Assembly: GCA_036655775.1 (NCBI GenBank) | Contig: JAVVPL010000048.1 | Location: forward strand, 1 to 14,363 | Direction: 5' to 3' | Source: JAVVPL01 sp036655775 | GTDB lineage: Bacteria > Bacteroidota > Bacteroidia > Bacteroidales > P3 | Length of the DNA stretch: 14,363 nt | In this document: piece after piece, positions 1-7,588 of the stretch | How the letters are laid out: each line of letters starts with the position of its first letter | How positions within the stretch are numbered: the first letter of the stretch is position 1 | Position numbers and translations under genes: made by a program | The notes under the pieces: generated by a model | Told to the model about the DNA's origin: nothing | Seen by the model: the letters and a program-made list of their open reading frames with translations, nothing else | Databases searched by the model: none

Positions 1-334
1 AAACATAGCTAAATGGACAGTCTATCAATTTACGAATACGGGCATCAAATTCATACAAATCTTCCAATGAATATGTATTTCCCAACGAAAGCATTGGGTA
101 GCGATGCACTACACTTTTGAATTGCTTACTAATAGTGCCCCCCACTCTTTGCGTTGGACTATAAGGCAAGGCAAAATTTGGGTTTTCCGATTCTAAATTT
201 TGTAATTCTACCAATAAGAGATCAAATTCATAATCACTCACTTTGGGCATATCTAAAATATAATAGGCATGATTATATTCATTGATAAGATCCGTTAGAT
301 ATTGTATTCGTTGTTTGATTTCCTCTGTATTCAT
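1..334 (-). CDS. ligA: NAD+-dependent DNA ligase LigA, N-terminal part (cut by the window edge)
   Basis: Seals nicks in DNA during replication and repair, using NAD+ to form a ligase-AMP intermediate. Only the first 111 residues are inside the window; the gene continues past position 1. These residues match the N-terminal NMN-binding domain Ia and the start of the adenylation domain. A YYxLDxPxxSDYEFD stretch at residues 24-38 holds the Tyr and Asp residues that contact NMN. It is followed by SPTQRVGG (about 58-65) and PMLSLGNTYS (about 80-89), both typical of LigA. The KxDG lysine that accepts AMP lies just beyond the edge. The ATG at 334 is 11 nt after the glycosyltransferase stop, so ligA is probably the distal gene of the valS operon. 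No Shine-Dalgarno site is visible, which is normal for Bacteroidota. Confidence 0.95.
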   Translation of the reverse strand, partial: MNTEEIKQRIQYLTDLINEYNHAYYILDMPKVSDYEFDLLLVELQNLESENPNFALPYSPTQRVGGTISKQFKSVVHRYPMLSLGNTYSLEDLYEFDARIRKLIDCPFSYV

Positions 335-345
335 TGCTGTAAATA

Positions 346-1551
346 TTAATGCTGTAAATCAATAATCCATTGACTCAATTTAGAGGATTGAGCTTCCCAT
401 GAAAATGTATTCATCACATACGATCTTGCTTGTTGACCCATTTGGAGTTGTAATTCAGAGTCCTTCAACAAACAAGTAATTTTATCGGCAAAAGCCTCTG
501 CCGTAGCCTCACAAACTTCAAACACTTCTGGTTCTTTGCCTTTTTCGTTCAAGCCTTTGGAAACCAAAGGCGTAATTAGACAAGCTAATTGCATAGACAT
601 AGCCTCTAATAATTTATTTTGCATTCCTGAACCCAAACGCATAGGTGCCACAAAAATACGCGCAGCTAAATATGCCATACGAATATCATCCATCCATCCA
701 CTCACACAAATATGAGAGGCAGCTAAAGCTTTTACCTTTAAACTGGGGGTTGCTCCCGCTATTAATATTCGCAAATTAGGGTGAGAAACTTTCAATAAAG
801 GATATATTTTTTTGACTAAAAAAACAGCGGCATCTTCATTCGGGGGATAAGACATATTGCCTGTAAATACAATATCAAAAGTGCCCATATAAGCCAATTC
901 TTTTTCTGTTTGTGTGGCAATTGCAGGATCAAAATACGTTGTATCCACCCCATTAGGAAGAATTTTTATTTCATTTTTATGAGGATGAGAAATTAAATCT
1001 CTATCTTGTGCGGATATAATCGTTTTAATATCAAATTGAGAAAAAACCTGATTTTCCATGGCTTTCATAGCTCTATATTCATACCGTAAAGGCCATCGCA
1101 AATACCATGGAGCCACTTGTAAACGTCGATATAAACCAGAAGAAAACGCATCTTGATAATCCAAAATTTTAAGACTCGAAACAGTTTTGGTATAAGGAGT
1201 CATCCGTACTAATTGACAAAACACAAGTTCTGGCTGAAGTTGATTTTGCAAAATATCAAACTGTTTTTGCGCTCTACGAGAATAAAAAAAAGCACATTGT
1301 AAAGCTTGTTTTTTTAATACGAACTTCCATAAACTACAAAAAAAAGAAATACAATTTAATTTTACAAAAGTAATGGATTTACAATAGAAAGATAAAGCTT
1401 CTATTTGAGTCGAGGATGGGTTTGTCCATGTTACAAAAAACAAATGTATTTCATATTTTTTTGACCATTCTTTCAACTGATGATACGCTCGAAGTTTATC
1501 CCCTTTTTCGAGAGGGTATGGACAACGAGAAAGTAACATTAGCATTTTCAT
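346..1551 (-). CDS. Glycosyltransferase, GT4 type (resembles the Stp1/TIGR03087 sugar transferase group)
   Basis: A 401-residue cytoplasmic or membrane-associated glycosyltransferase with a GT-B fold, expected to transfer a sugar from a nucleotide-sugar donor to a surface glycan or lipid. The N-terminus (SRCPYPLEKGDKLRAYHQLK, residues 8-27) resembles the opening of the TIGR03087 group, 'sugar transferase, PEP-CTERM/EpsH1 system associated'. The LDYQDAFSSG stretch near 130 fits the same group. The C-terminal donor-binding half has PNGVD (199-203), FTGNMSYPPN (229-238) and GSGMQNKLLEAMSM (307-320), which contains the GT4 E-x7-E-like region. There is no signal peptide or obvious membrane segment. 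It lies 33 nt after the other glycosyltransferase and 11 nt before ligA, so it is probably co-transcribed with both. An in-frame ATG at codon 3 is an alternative start. Donor and acceptor cannot be read from the sequence, and the TIGR03087 assignment is from memory of the motif. Confidence 0.88.
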   Translation of the reverse strand: MKMLMLLSRCPYPLEKGDKLRAYHQLKEWSKKYEIHLFFVTWTNPSSTQIEALSFYCKSITFVKLNCISFFCSLWKFVLKKQALQCAFFYSRRAQKQFDILQNQLQPELVFCQLVRMTPYTKTVSSLKILDYQDAFSSGLYRRLQVAPWYLRWPLRYEYRAMKAMENQVFSQFDIKTIISAQDRDLISHPHKNEIKILPNGVDTTYFDPAIATQTEKELAYMGTFDIVFTGNMSYPPNEDAAVFLVKKIYPLLKVSHPNLRILIAGATPSLKVKALAASHICVSGWMDDIRMAYLAARIFVAPMRLGSGMQNKLLEAMSMQLACLITPLVSKGLNEKGKEPEVFEVCEATAEAFADKITCLLKDSELQLQMGQQARSYVMNTFSWEAQSSKLSQWIIDLQH

Positions 1552-1584
1552 TTGAAAAAAGAATTTAATAAATATGGATGATTA

Positions 1585-2805
1585 TTATCTATCTACTGTG
1601 GAACTTAGTAATTGATGATAAAAATTTAAAAGTGTAGCAAGTACTACTTCACTATCATGTTGTTCTAAAATTAATTTTCTAGCTTCCTGTCCTATTTGTT
1701 CAGCAATTGCTGGATTTTCAACTATAGCGACCACTGCATTCAAATAATCTAAAGGCGTTTCGGCTATCCATATATTTTTACGATCCGTATAATCAATTCC
1801 CTCTGCCCCTATAGTGGAGGTTATAACCATTTTAGCCGCAGTCATACCCTCTATGATTTTCACTCTCACACCACTTCCCGAGAGTACAGGCACTATCATC
1901 ACTTGTTTGGAAGCAAAAAACAATTTTACATCTTCTATTTCACCTAAAATAATCACATTAGGCAATTTGATATTGGCCAACCAATCAGGCATAGAGCGAC
2001 CTGCAATATAAAATTTCAAATCGGGATAAATCATATTGATATTCATCCACACATTTTCCAAAAACCAATGCAAACCTTCTTGATTTGGCAACCAATTCAT
2101 AGCTCCTATATAAAATAGAGAAGGTACTTCTGGCATTGTTTCCACTGGCAATAAATTGTCAGACAAAGCAAATGGTAAAGTGAGCAGAGGAGGTTTAACT
2201 CCTAATTTTTTAAATATAGTTGCATCTTTTTGTGTTATAGGCAGGATCCCATCCACCGAATTTAAAATAGCTAATTCTTCTTTTTTTAAGCGTTTTGCCA
2301 ATAAGGCATAATACTTTCTTTTAAAAAAATTAGCTTGCGTTTGCGACATTCTTTTCCAAATATAATGCTCTACATTATGTGCTCTAATCACTATTTTAGC
2401 ATTTGAATATTTTCGGATTGTAGCTATATACAGTGCAGGATAGATGGTTTCTATTTGAATGATATCAAAAGTATTTTCCTTTAAAATACCTTCTAATTTA
2501 GAAGCAAATTCATCGCTTAAAAAACGTTGCATCAAATAGGAACTAGAGGTAAATAAATTTAAAAAAGCGGGGATAGGGCGAATACGAAGATCCAAATCAA
2601 CCGCTTCAAATTTTGTTTCAACGATATAGTCTTCGGAAAGTTTTTGTACGGGATGCTTTTCCGAAGCCATACTTAAAATTTTTAAATTTTGTTTTTTTTG
2701 AATTAAACCTTTAGATAAAACATTCATTGCCAAACACCCTCCATCAATAGGGGGATAAGGCGGTTTATTGCAAATTTGAAGAATACGAAGAGGCAGTTCG
2801 TCCAT
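1585..2805 (-). CDS. Glycosyltransferase, GT4 type
   Basis: A 406-residue GT-B glycosyltransferase, distinct from its neighbour at 346-1551. Visible motifs are an N-terminal ICNKPPYPPIDGG loop (residues 11-23), RAHNVEHYIWKR (141-152, typical of GT4 enzymes that begin with this loop), GAMNWLPNQEGLHWFLE (235-251), and GSGVRVKIIEGMTAAKMV with STIGAEGID (310-338). The last block is the nucleotide-sugar binding region; EGM replaces the more usual EAM. There is no membrane segment. Its ATG overlaps the permease stop by one base (TAATG on the minus strand), which suggests translational coupling. A role in lipopolysaccharide or another surface polysaccharide is inferred from the adjacent LPS-export permease. 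The sugar and the acceptor are unknown. Confidence 0.9.
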   Translation of the reverse strand: MDELPLRILQICNKPPYPPIDGGCLAMNVLSKGLIQKKQNLKILSMASEKHPVQKLSEDYIVETKFEAVDLDLRIRPIPAFLNLFTSSSYLMQRFLSDEFASKLEGILKENTFDIIQIETIYPALYIATIRKYSNAKIVIRAHNVEHYIWKRMSQTQANFFKRKYYALLAKRLKKEELAILNSVDGILPITQKDATIFKKLGVKPPLLTLPFALSDNLLPVETMPEVPSLFYIGAMNWLPNQEGLHWFLENVWMNINMIYPDLKFYIAGRSMPDWLANIKLPNVIILGEIEDVKLFFASKQVMIVPVLSGSGVRVKIIEGMTAAKMVITSTIGAEGIDYTDRKNIWIAETPLDYLNAVVAIVENPAIAEQIGQEARKLILEQHDSEVVLATLLNFYHQLLSSTVDR

Positions 2806-4196
2806 TACTTTTTAAAATGTTTACGCCATACATCCGCATCCAGTAAGGGCGAATCTGAAGTGGCTTTGAGAGTTAAAAATATACCAAAAGGTAAGAAAAT
2901 CAAAGGAGCCAACCAAACACCTTCCCATACAAGAAATTCACCTTTTAAAGCTGACTTTTCTCCTATCACATTAATGACATGATAAGCGATGAAAAGAAGT
3001 ACGGATACCACTACGGGCATTCCTAATCCACCTTTACGAATAATGGCACCTAGGGGAGCTCCTATAAAAAACAATATCAAACAAGCCAAAGATAAACTGA
3101 ATTTTTTATGCCACTCTACTCCGTAGGCATTCAATTTTTCTTGCCAAGTAAGTACATCCGCTTTATAATATTCCATATCTGCGAATGTATTGGATGCTGT
3201 ATAAAAAGCCGATTTGTAGACTGTGGAGTCGGCGTTTGGCAATGTATAGGCATTCTTTGCGGGAATCAAAGCCATAAGCGAATCATTGGAAGCATACGTT
3301 CTAAGATAATGATCTCGTCCAGTGATACTATTCACAATTTCTTCTATGCGTTGTTGTTCCCCTAATTTAATGGTATCCATCTCTACATTCAATTGTGCAA
3401 TTGTCAAACCTTTGTGATGTTTATCAAACATTCCTTCCTCATTTTGCGACAAATCGAACTCAGATAAATCAAATACAAGACATTGTTTTTTAAATTTGAT
3501 ACGGGTAAAAGGACGTGCCTCCCGAGTTTGTGGATCTTGAGTTTCTTCACTATACGTATACCCATCTTGAAGATTAAATATTAAATATCGTTCATCTTTG
3601 GATATTTCCATACTCCCTGTTTTTGACATAGTTACTCGCACATTACCTTGCTTATCGGTATGATCGTAAATTTGCACATCTTTTAATACATGTCCATCCT
3701 CTTCTTTTTGTCCCAAACGAATTACGTAGCCTTCCAATTTATTATAATACTCACCTTCCCGAATATTGATAGCAGGTTTTTTTGTACGAATTTCGTAATA
3801 TATTTTTCTATAATTTTTATACGCATTAGGAACTGCATAATTCGCAAAATAAAAAGCAATACCACATACCAAAACACAAGCAATCACCAAAGGGCGCATA
3901 GCTTTACGCAAAGAAATACCTGCGGCTTTCATTGCCACTAATTCATAATGTTCTCCCAAATTTCCAAAAACCATCAATGAAGATAACAATACAGCCAAAG
4001 GAAGCGCCATAGGCACCATGGTCCAACTCGCATAAAACATAAACTGAGCAATAGTACCCAAATCTAGCCCTTTCCCAACTAAATCATCTACATATTTCCA
4101 CAGAAATTGCAAAAGCAAAATAAATAAAGCTATAAAAAAAGTCAACAATAAAGGACCTATGAATGATTTTAAAAGTAAGACATTTAATTTTTTCAT
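2805..4196 (-). CDS. LptF/LptG-family permease (YjgP/YjgQ), lipopolysaccharide export
   Basis: Inner-membrane subunit of the LptBFG ABC transporter, which extracts lipopolysaccharide and passes it to the periplasmic bridge. From the ATG at 4196 it is 463 residues. Predicted layout: three N-terminal membrane helices (about 9-31, 53-76, 101-119), a large periplasmic beta-jellyroll region (about 140-355), and three C-terminal helices (about 367-387, 391-413, 426-444). Conserved signatures include FLWKYVDDLVGKGLD (31-45), FGNLGEHYELVAMKAAGISL (77-96) and the GAPLGAIIRKGGLGMP loop (379-394). An in-frame ATG at 4271 would add 25 charged residues before the family's usual MKK start, so I prefer 4196. 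Bacteroidota usually encode both partners as similar proteins at separate loci. I cannot tell LptF from LptG here, so no symbol is given. Its stop overlaps the next gene's start. Confidence 0.93.
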   Translation of the reverse strand: MKKLNVLLLKSFIGPLLLTFFIALFILLLQFLWKYVDDLVGKGLDLGTIAQFMFYASWTMVPMALPLAVLLSSLMVFGNLGEHYELVAMKAAGISLRKAMRPLVIACVLVCGIAFYFANYAVPNAYKNYRKIYYEIRTKKPAINIREGEYYNKLEGYVIRLGQKEEDGHVLKDVQIYDHTDKQGNVRVTMSKTGSMEISKDERYLIFNLQDGYTYSEETQDPQTREARPFTRIKFKKQCLVFDLSEFDLSQNEEGMFDKHHKGLTIAQLNVEMDTIKLGEQQRIEEIVNSITGRDHYLRTYASNDSLMALIPAKNAYTLPNADSTVYKSAFYTASNTFADMEYYKADVLTWQEKLNAYGVEWHKKFSLSLACLILFFIGAPLGAIIRKGGLGMPVVVSVLLFIAYHVINVIGEKSALKGEFLVWEGVWLAPLIFLPFGIFLTLKATSDSPLLDADVWRKHFKK

Positions 4197-4304
4197 GCGT
4201 AATTTTTTTTTAAAAATTTCAAGTTTGTATGAAATGTACCTAAAGTTGTTTTCATATTTCTTGATGAACATTTTAGCTCTGTTCGTGTATCATCTCCAAT
4301 AAAT

Positions 4305-4829
4305 TTAATATAATAGAGGATCTATATTCAATATTTTGGGTCGCCAAACACTTGTTTTTCGCTGTACTTCCTTAAAAGGCAATAAAACAGCGGCAGCGGC
4401 CAAAAAACTCCCTCCCACAATCCATGTTTGTGCAGAGGTAGTCGGATGTCTATCATTGATGCCATTATTAATTGCATCTAAGACTATATAACCCGCACCT
4501 GCCACCGCACTAGCCGACCCTAAAACAAGGCAAGTGGACAAAGATTTATAATAACTAACTATATTTTTGATCAAAATTCTTTGTCCAGCAATAATCAACA
4601 TTGTATCATTAATATAATTCAAACTACCTTTTATTTTTTGTCCTTGTACTGTTTTTATTTTCAATGTAGACCCTATTGAATACATGCTCCGCTTAGATGC
4701 GTTTTTGGAAAAGACAAGCACTTTAATAACTTGACCTTCCTTCAAAGATCTATTATCAAAAGTTTGTGCATATCCATTGGCACAACTTATCAAGAAGAAA
4801 CTTACTAGTAACAATAGAATTGTTTTCAT
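4305..4829 (-). CDS. Putative lipoprotein of unknown function with two C-terminal hydrophobic segments
   Basis: Not recognised as a named family. From the ATG at 4829 it has 174 residues. The N-terminus MKTILLLLVSFFLISC is a lipoprotein-type signal with lipobox LISC (Cys16). A signal peptidase I site near YAQ is the alternative. The middle (about 55-95) reads as a small beta-rich module with a 'KIKTVQGQKIKGSLNYINDT' pattern ending in an I-x-I-x-x-I strand. Similar modules with an Sm-like look occur in many Bacteroidetes envelope proteins; this is an impression, not a match. Two hydrophobic segments follow (about 98-118 and 136-152), separated by a short polar loop. The gene starts 5 nt after valS and ends 108 nt before the preferred permease start. 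A longer GTG-initiated reading from 4847 would overlap valS and bury the signal peptide. The position suggests an envelope role, but this is not established. Confidence 0.75.
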   Translation of the reverse strand: MKTILLLLVSFFLISCANGYAQTFDNRSLKEGQVIKVLVFSKNASKRSMYSIGSTLKIKTVQGQKIKGSLNYINDTMLIIAGQRILIKNIVSYYKSLSTCLVLGSASAVAGAGYIVLDAINNGINDRHPTTSAQTWIVGGSFLAAAAVLLPFKEVQRKTSVWRPKILNIDPLLY

Positions 4830-4834
4830 CTGAT

Positions 4835-7444
4835 TTATATTTTCCACTGTTTAATTTGAGCTTCTAGCACTTTTATTTTTTGCTCTGCATCTTGCTTTTT
4901 GTTTTTTTCATTCTCAAGCACTTTGGCAGGGGCGCCAGAAACAAATTTATCATTGCTTAATTTTTTCAATACGGATTGCAAAAAACCTTGTAAATAAGCA
5001 ATTTCAGTTTTTGCCTTTTGTATTTCAACTTCCACATCTACATTTTGACCCAAAGGCACAAAAAACTCGGTGTTTTTAACCACAAAAGTTAGCGATTGCG
5101 CCATTTTCTCATCGGTATAAGAGAGAGAGTCAATATTGCATAATTTGCTTACAATACCATCAAATAAAATATTTGCCTTTTCATTCAAATTTTTCTTTAT
5201 ATACAATTGAATCGGAATTTTATTTGCAATATTTTTTTCGTTTCGGATACTGCGAATCGCCATTATCACGGCCTGTACATTTTCAAATTGGATAAGTAAT
5301 TGCTCATCATATTTCGATTTCTCCACTTGCGCCTGCATCATCAGACTTTCGCCTTCTTTTCGTTCAGCTAAAATATGCCATACTTCTTCCGTAATAAAAG
5401 GAATAAACGGGTGCAATAGGTGCATTATTTTTTCAAAGAACCCTAAAGTTGCTTTGTACGTTTGAGAATCGATAGGTTGTTGATAGGGTGGTTTTACCAT
5501 TTCTAAATACCAAGAACAAAAATCATCCCATACCAATTTGTAAGAAGTCATTAGGGCATCGCTCAAACGATATGCCGTATAATGTTCTTCAATTTGTTGT
5601 ACAGCCTGTGCAAGTTTGGCATCAAACCAAGCGATGGCTACTTGCGAGGATTGAGGCTGCTCAAATTCAGTAGGAGTCCAAGTTTTCAATAAACGTAGCG
5701 CATTCCAAATTTTATTGCAAAAATTACGTCCTTGTTCACACTGCGACTCATCAAAAGGCAAATCATTACCCGCAGGGGAAGTAAGCAACATTCCCACACG
5801 TACACCATCTGCGCCATATTTTTCAATTAATTGTATAGGATCAGGTGAATTACCTAGGGATTTCGACATTTTACGACCTAATTTATCTCGTACAATACCT
5901 GTTAAATACACATTTTTAAATGGCACTTCTTTACGATAATTTAAACCAGCCATAATCATACGAGCGACCCAAAAAAACAAAATTTCAGGAGCGGTAACCA
6001 AATCATTCGTGGGATAATAATACGCAATTTCCTTATTTTGAGGATGACGAATTCCATCAAAAACAGCCATAGGCCACAACCAAGAAGAAAACCAAGTATC
6101 CAATACATCCTCATCCTGCTTTAAATCTTGTAATTGATAATTTTCCGTAGGATATTTTTCTTTGGCAATTTGTAAGGCCGCTTCTTTACTTTTGGCCACT
6201 ACATATTCTCTGTTTGGTAGATAATACGCAGGAATACGATGTCCCCACCAAAGTTGACGAGAAATACACCAATCTCTCACATTTTCCATCCAATGACGAT
6301 ACGTATTTTTGAATTTTGCAGGATAAAAAGCAATGGTATCTTGCATACGTAAAAACCATTGCATAGACAATTTAGGTTCTATTACGGCATCAGTACGTTC
6401 AGAACACCCAATATTATTAGTATAAGCCTCTTCTTTTTCCAATAAATTAGCCGCAGCTAAATCGTTGACTATGGTTTTGCGAACTACAAAACGATCTTGC
6501 CCCACATACATACCCACAACATCATTGATCGTACCATCATCATTAAAAATATTAATCGAATCTAATTTATGCTTAATGCCCAAATTATAATCATTAATAT
6601 CATGTGCTGGAGTCACTTTCAAACAAGCGGTTCCAAAATCCATATCCACATATTCATCCATAATAATAGGCACTTCTCTGCCTACCAAAGGCACAATCAC
6701 TTTTTGTCCTTTTAAATATGAATAACGGGTATCTTGAGGGTGAACACATACGGCCGTATCGCCCAAAATAGTTTCAGGACGCGTGGTTGCTACTACTATA
6801 TATTTTCCTTCCTGTCCTACTATCGGATAACGCAAATAATATAGTTTGCTTTGTACTTCTTTATAAATAACCTCTTCATCTGATAAAGCCGTTTGCGCTT
6901 TGGGATCCCAATTCACCATCCGCACACCGCGATAAATTAAACCTTTCGTATACAAATCGACAAACACGTCCAAGACCGATTCACTCAAAGTAGGATCCAT
7001 CGTAAATTGAGTCCGCTTCCAATCACAAGAAGCGCCTAATTTTTTGAGTTGTTCTAGGATAATTCCGCCATGTTTTTCTTTCCACTCCCAAGCATATTTA
7101 AGAAATTCTTCTCGAGAAAGATCTTTTTTATCAATTCCATCGTCTTTGAGTTTAGCCACGACTTTGGCTTCCGTAGCAATAGAAGCATGATCAGTACCTG
7201 GCACCCAACACGCATTTTTGCCTTGCATTCGCGCTCTACGTACCAACACATCTTGAATCGTATTATTAAGCATGTGACCCATGTGTAGAACGCCCGTTAC
7301 ATTAGGTGGTGGAATCACCACACTATACGCCTCTCTCTCATCAGGTTCGGAATGAAAAAAATCATGTTCCAACCAATATGCATACCACTTATCTTCTATT
7401 TCTTTAGGACTATATTTTTCCGCTATGTCTTTTTTTCCAATCAT
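4835..7444 (-). CDS. valS: Valyl-tRNA synthetase ValS
   Basis: Charges tRNA-Val with valine in the cytoplasm, a class I aminoacyl-tRNA synthetase. The 869-residue length is normal for bacterial ValS. Visible in order: the HIGH motif as HMGH (54-57) within PPPNVTGVLHMGH; the CP1 editing domain (about 190-350), with TTRPET (220-225) and TPAHDINDY (278-286), which hydrolyses mischarged Thr-tRNA; DWCISRQLWWGHRIP (391-405); the KMSKS loop (525-529) followed by GNSPDP; an anticodon-binding helical region (about 600-740); and a C-terminal coiled-coil tRNA arm (about 803-869) containing NDKFVSGAPAKVLENEK. All catalytic signatures are intact. The start at 7444 leaves a 25-nt leader after a strong Bacteroidetes-type promoter. 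It is the first gene of the long minus-strand operon. Confidence 0.98.
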   Translation of the reverse strand: MIGKKDIAEKYSPKEIEDKWYAYWLEHDFFHSEPDEREAYSVVIPPPNVTGVLHMGHMLNNTIQDVLVRRARMQGKNACWVPGTDHASIATEAKVVAKLKDDGIDKKDLSREEFLKYAWEWKEKHGGIILEQLKKLGASCDWKRTQFTMDPTLSESVLDVFVDLYTKGLIYRGVRMVNWDPKAQTALSDEEVIYKEVQSKLYYLRYPIVGQEGKYIVVATTRPETILGDTAVCVHPQDTRYSYLKGQKVIVPLVGREVPIIMDEYVDMDFGTACLKVTPAHDINDYNLGIKHKLDSINIFNDDGTINDVVGMYVGQDRFVVRKTIVNDLAAANLLEKEEAYTNNIGCSERTDAVIEPKLSMQWFLRMQDTIAFYPAKFKNTYRHWMENVRDWCISRQLWWGHRIPAYYLPNREYVVAKSKEAALQIAKEKYPTENYQLQDLKQDEDVLDTWFSSWLWPMAVFDGIRHPQNKEIAYYYPTNDLVTAPEILFFWVARMIMAGLNYRKEVPFKNVYLTGIVRDKLGRKMSKSLGNSPDPIQLIEKYGADGVRVGMLLTSPAGNDLPFDESQCEQGRNFCNKIWNALRLLKTWTPTEFEQPQSSQVAIAWFDAKLAQAVQQIEEHYTAYRLSDALMTSYKLVWDDFCSWYLEMVKPPYQQPIDSQTYKATLGFFEKIMHLLHPFIPFITEEVWHILAERKEGESLMMQAQVEKSKYDEQLLIQFENVQAVIMAIRSIRNEKNIANKIPIQLYIKKNLNEKANILFDGIVSKLCNIDSLSYTDEKMAQSLTFVVKNTEFFVPLGQNVDVEVEIQKAKTEIAYLQGFLQSVLKKLSNDKFVSGAPAKVLENEKNKKQDAEQKIKVLEAQIKQWKI

Positions 7445-7469
7445 GGATTTTATATATTATTACAAACAA

Positions 7470-7500
7470 CAAAGGTACGATTTTTTTGGAATTGAGCAAA
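7470..7500 (-). promoter_or_regulatory. Bacteroidetes-type promoter of the valS operon
   Basis: On the minus strand, TTTG (7497-7500) is followed after 19 nt by TACCTTTG (7470-7477). This fits the Bacteroidetes primary sigma consensus of TTTG at -33 and TAnnTTTG at -7. Transcription should begin around 7463, about 19 nt upstream of the valS ATG. It lies directly downstream of the ispG terminator, so valS and the genes after it probably form an independent unit. Confidence 0.75.
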
Positions 7501-7504
7501 GCAT

Positions 7505-7542
7505 AAAAAAAGGATAATCAAAATTTTGACTATCCTTTTTTT
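7505..7542 (-). terminator. Rho-independent terminator after ispG
   Basis: A perfectly centred inverted repeat with arms 7505-7523 and 7524-7542. The core GGATA/TATCC is flanked by A and T runs on both sides. One position is an A/C mismatch if read on the plus strand but a G-U pair in minus-strand RNA, so the hairpin is fully paired only as a terminator for the minus-strand ispG transcript. It begins about 46 nt after the ispG stop and is followed by a U-rich tail. Confidence 0.75.
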
Positions 7543-7588
7543 TGATTGATTTTTTTGATTTTAGAGCTAAGTTTCCCTTTTTTATTTC

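Noticed and set aside
4197..4271. Upstream ATG for the LptF/LptG permease.
   Set aside because: It adds 25 basic residues absent from the usual family start; the ATG at 4196 begins directly before the first membrane helix. It is possible but less likely.
4830..4847. GTG start for the lipoprotein gene, overlapping valS.
   Set aside because: It would place six polar residues before a clean signal peptide; the ATG at 4829 gives a normal lipoprotein signal.
5488..5939. Short plus-strand open frames inside valS.
   Set aside because: They are antisense to a fully intact, strongly conserved ValS coding region.
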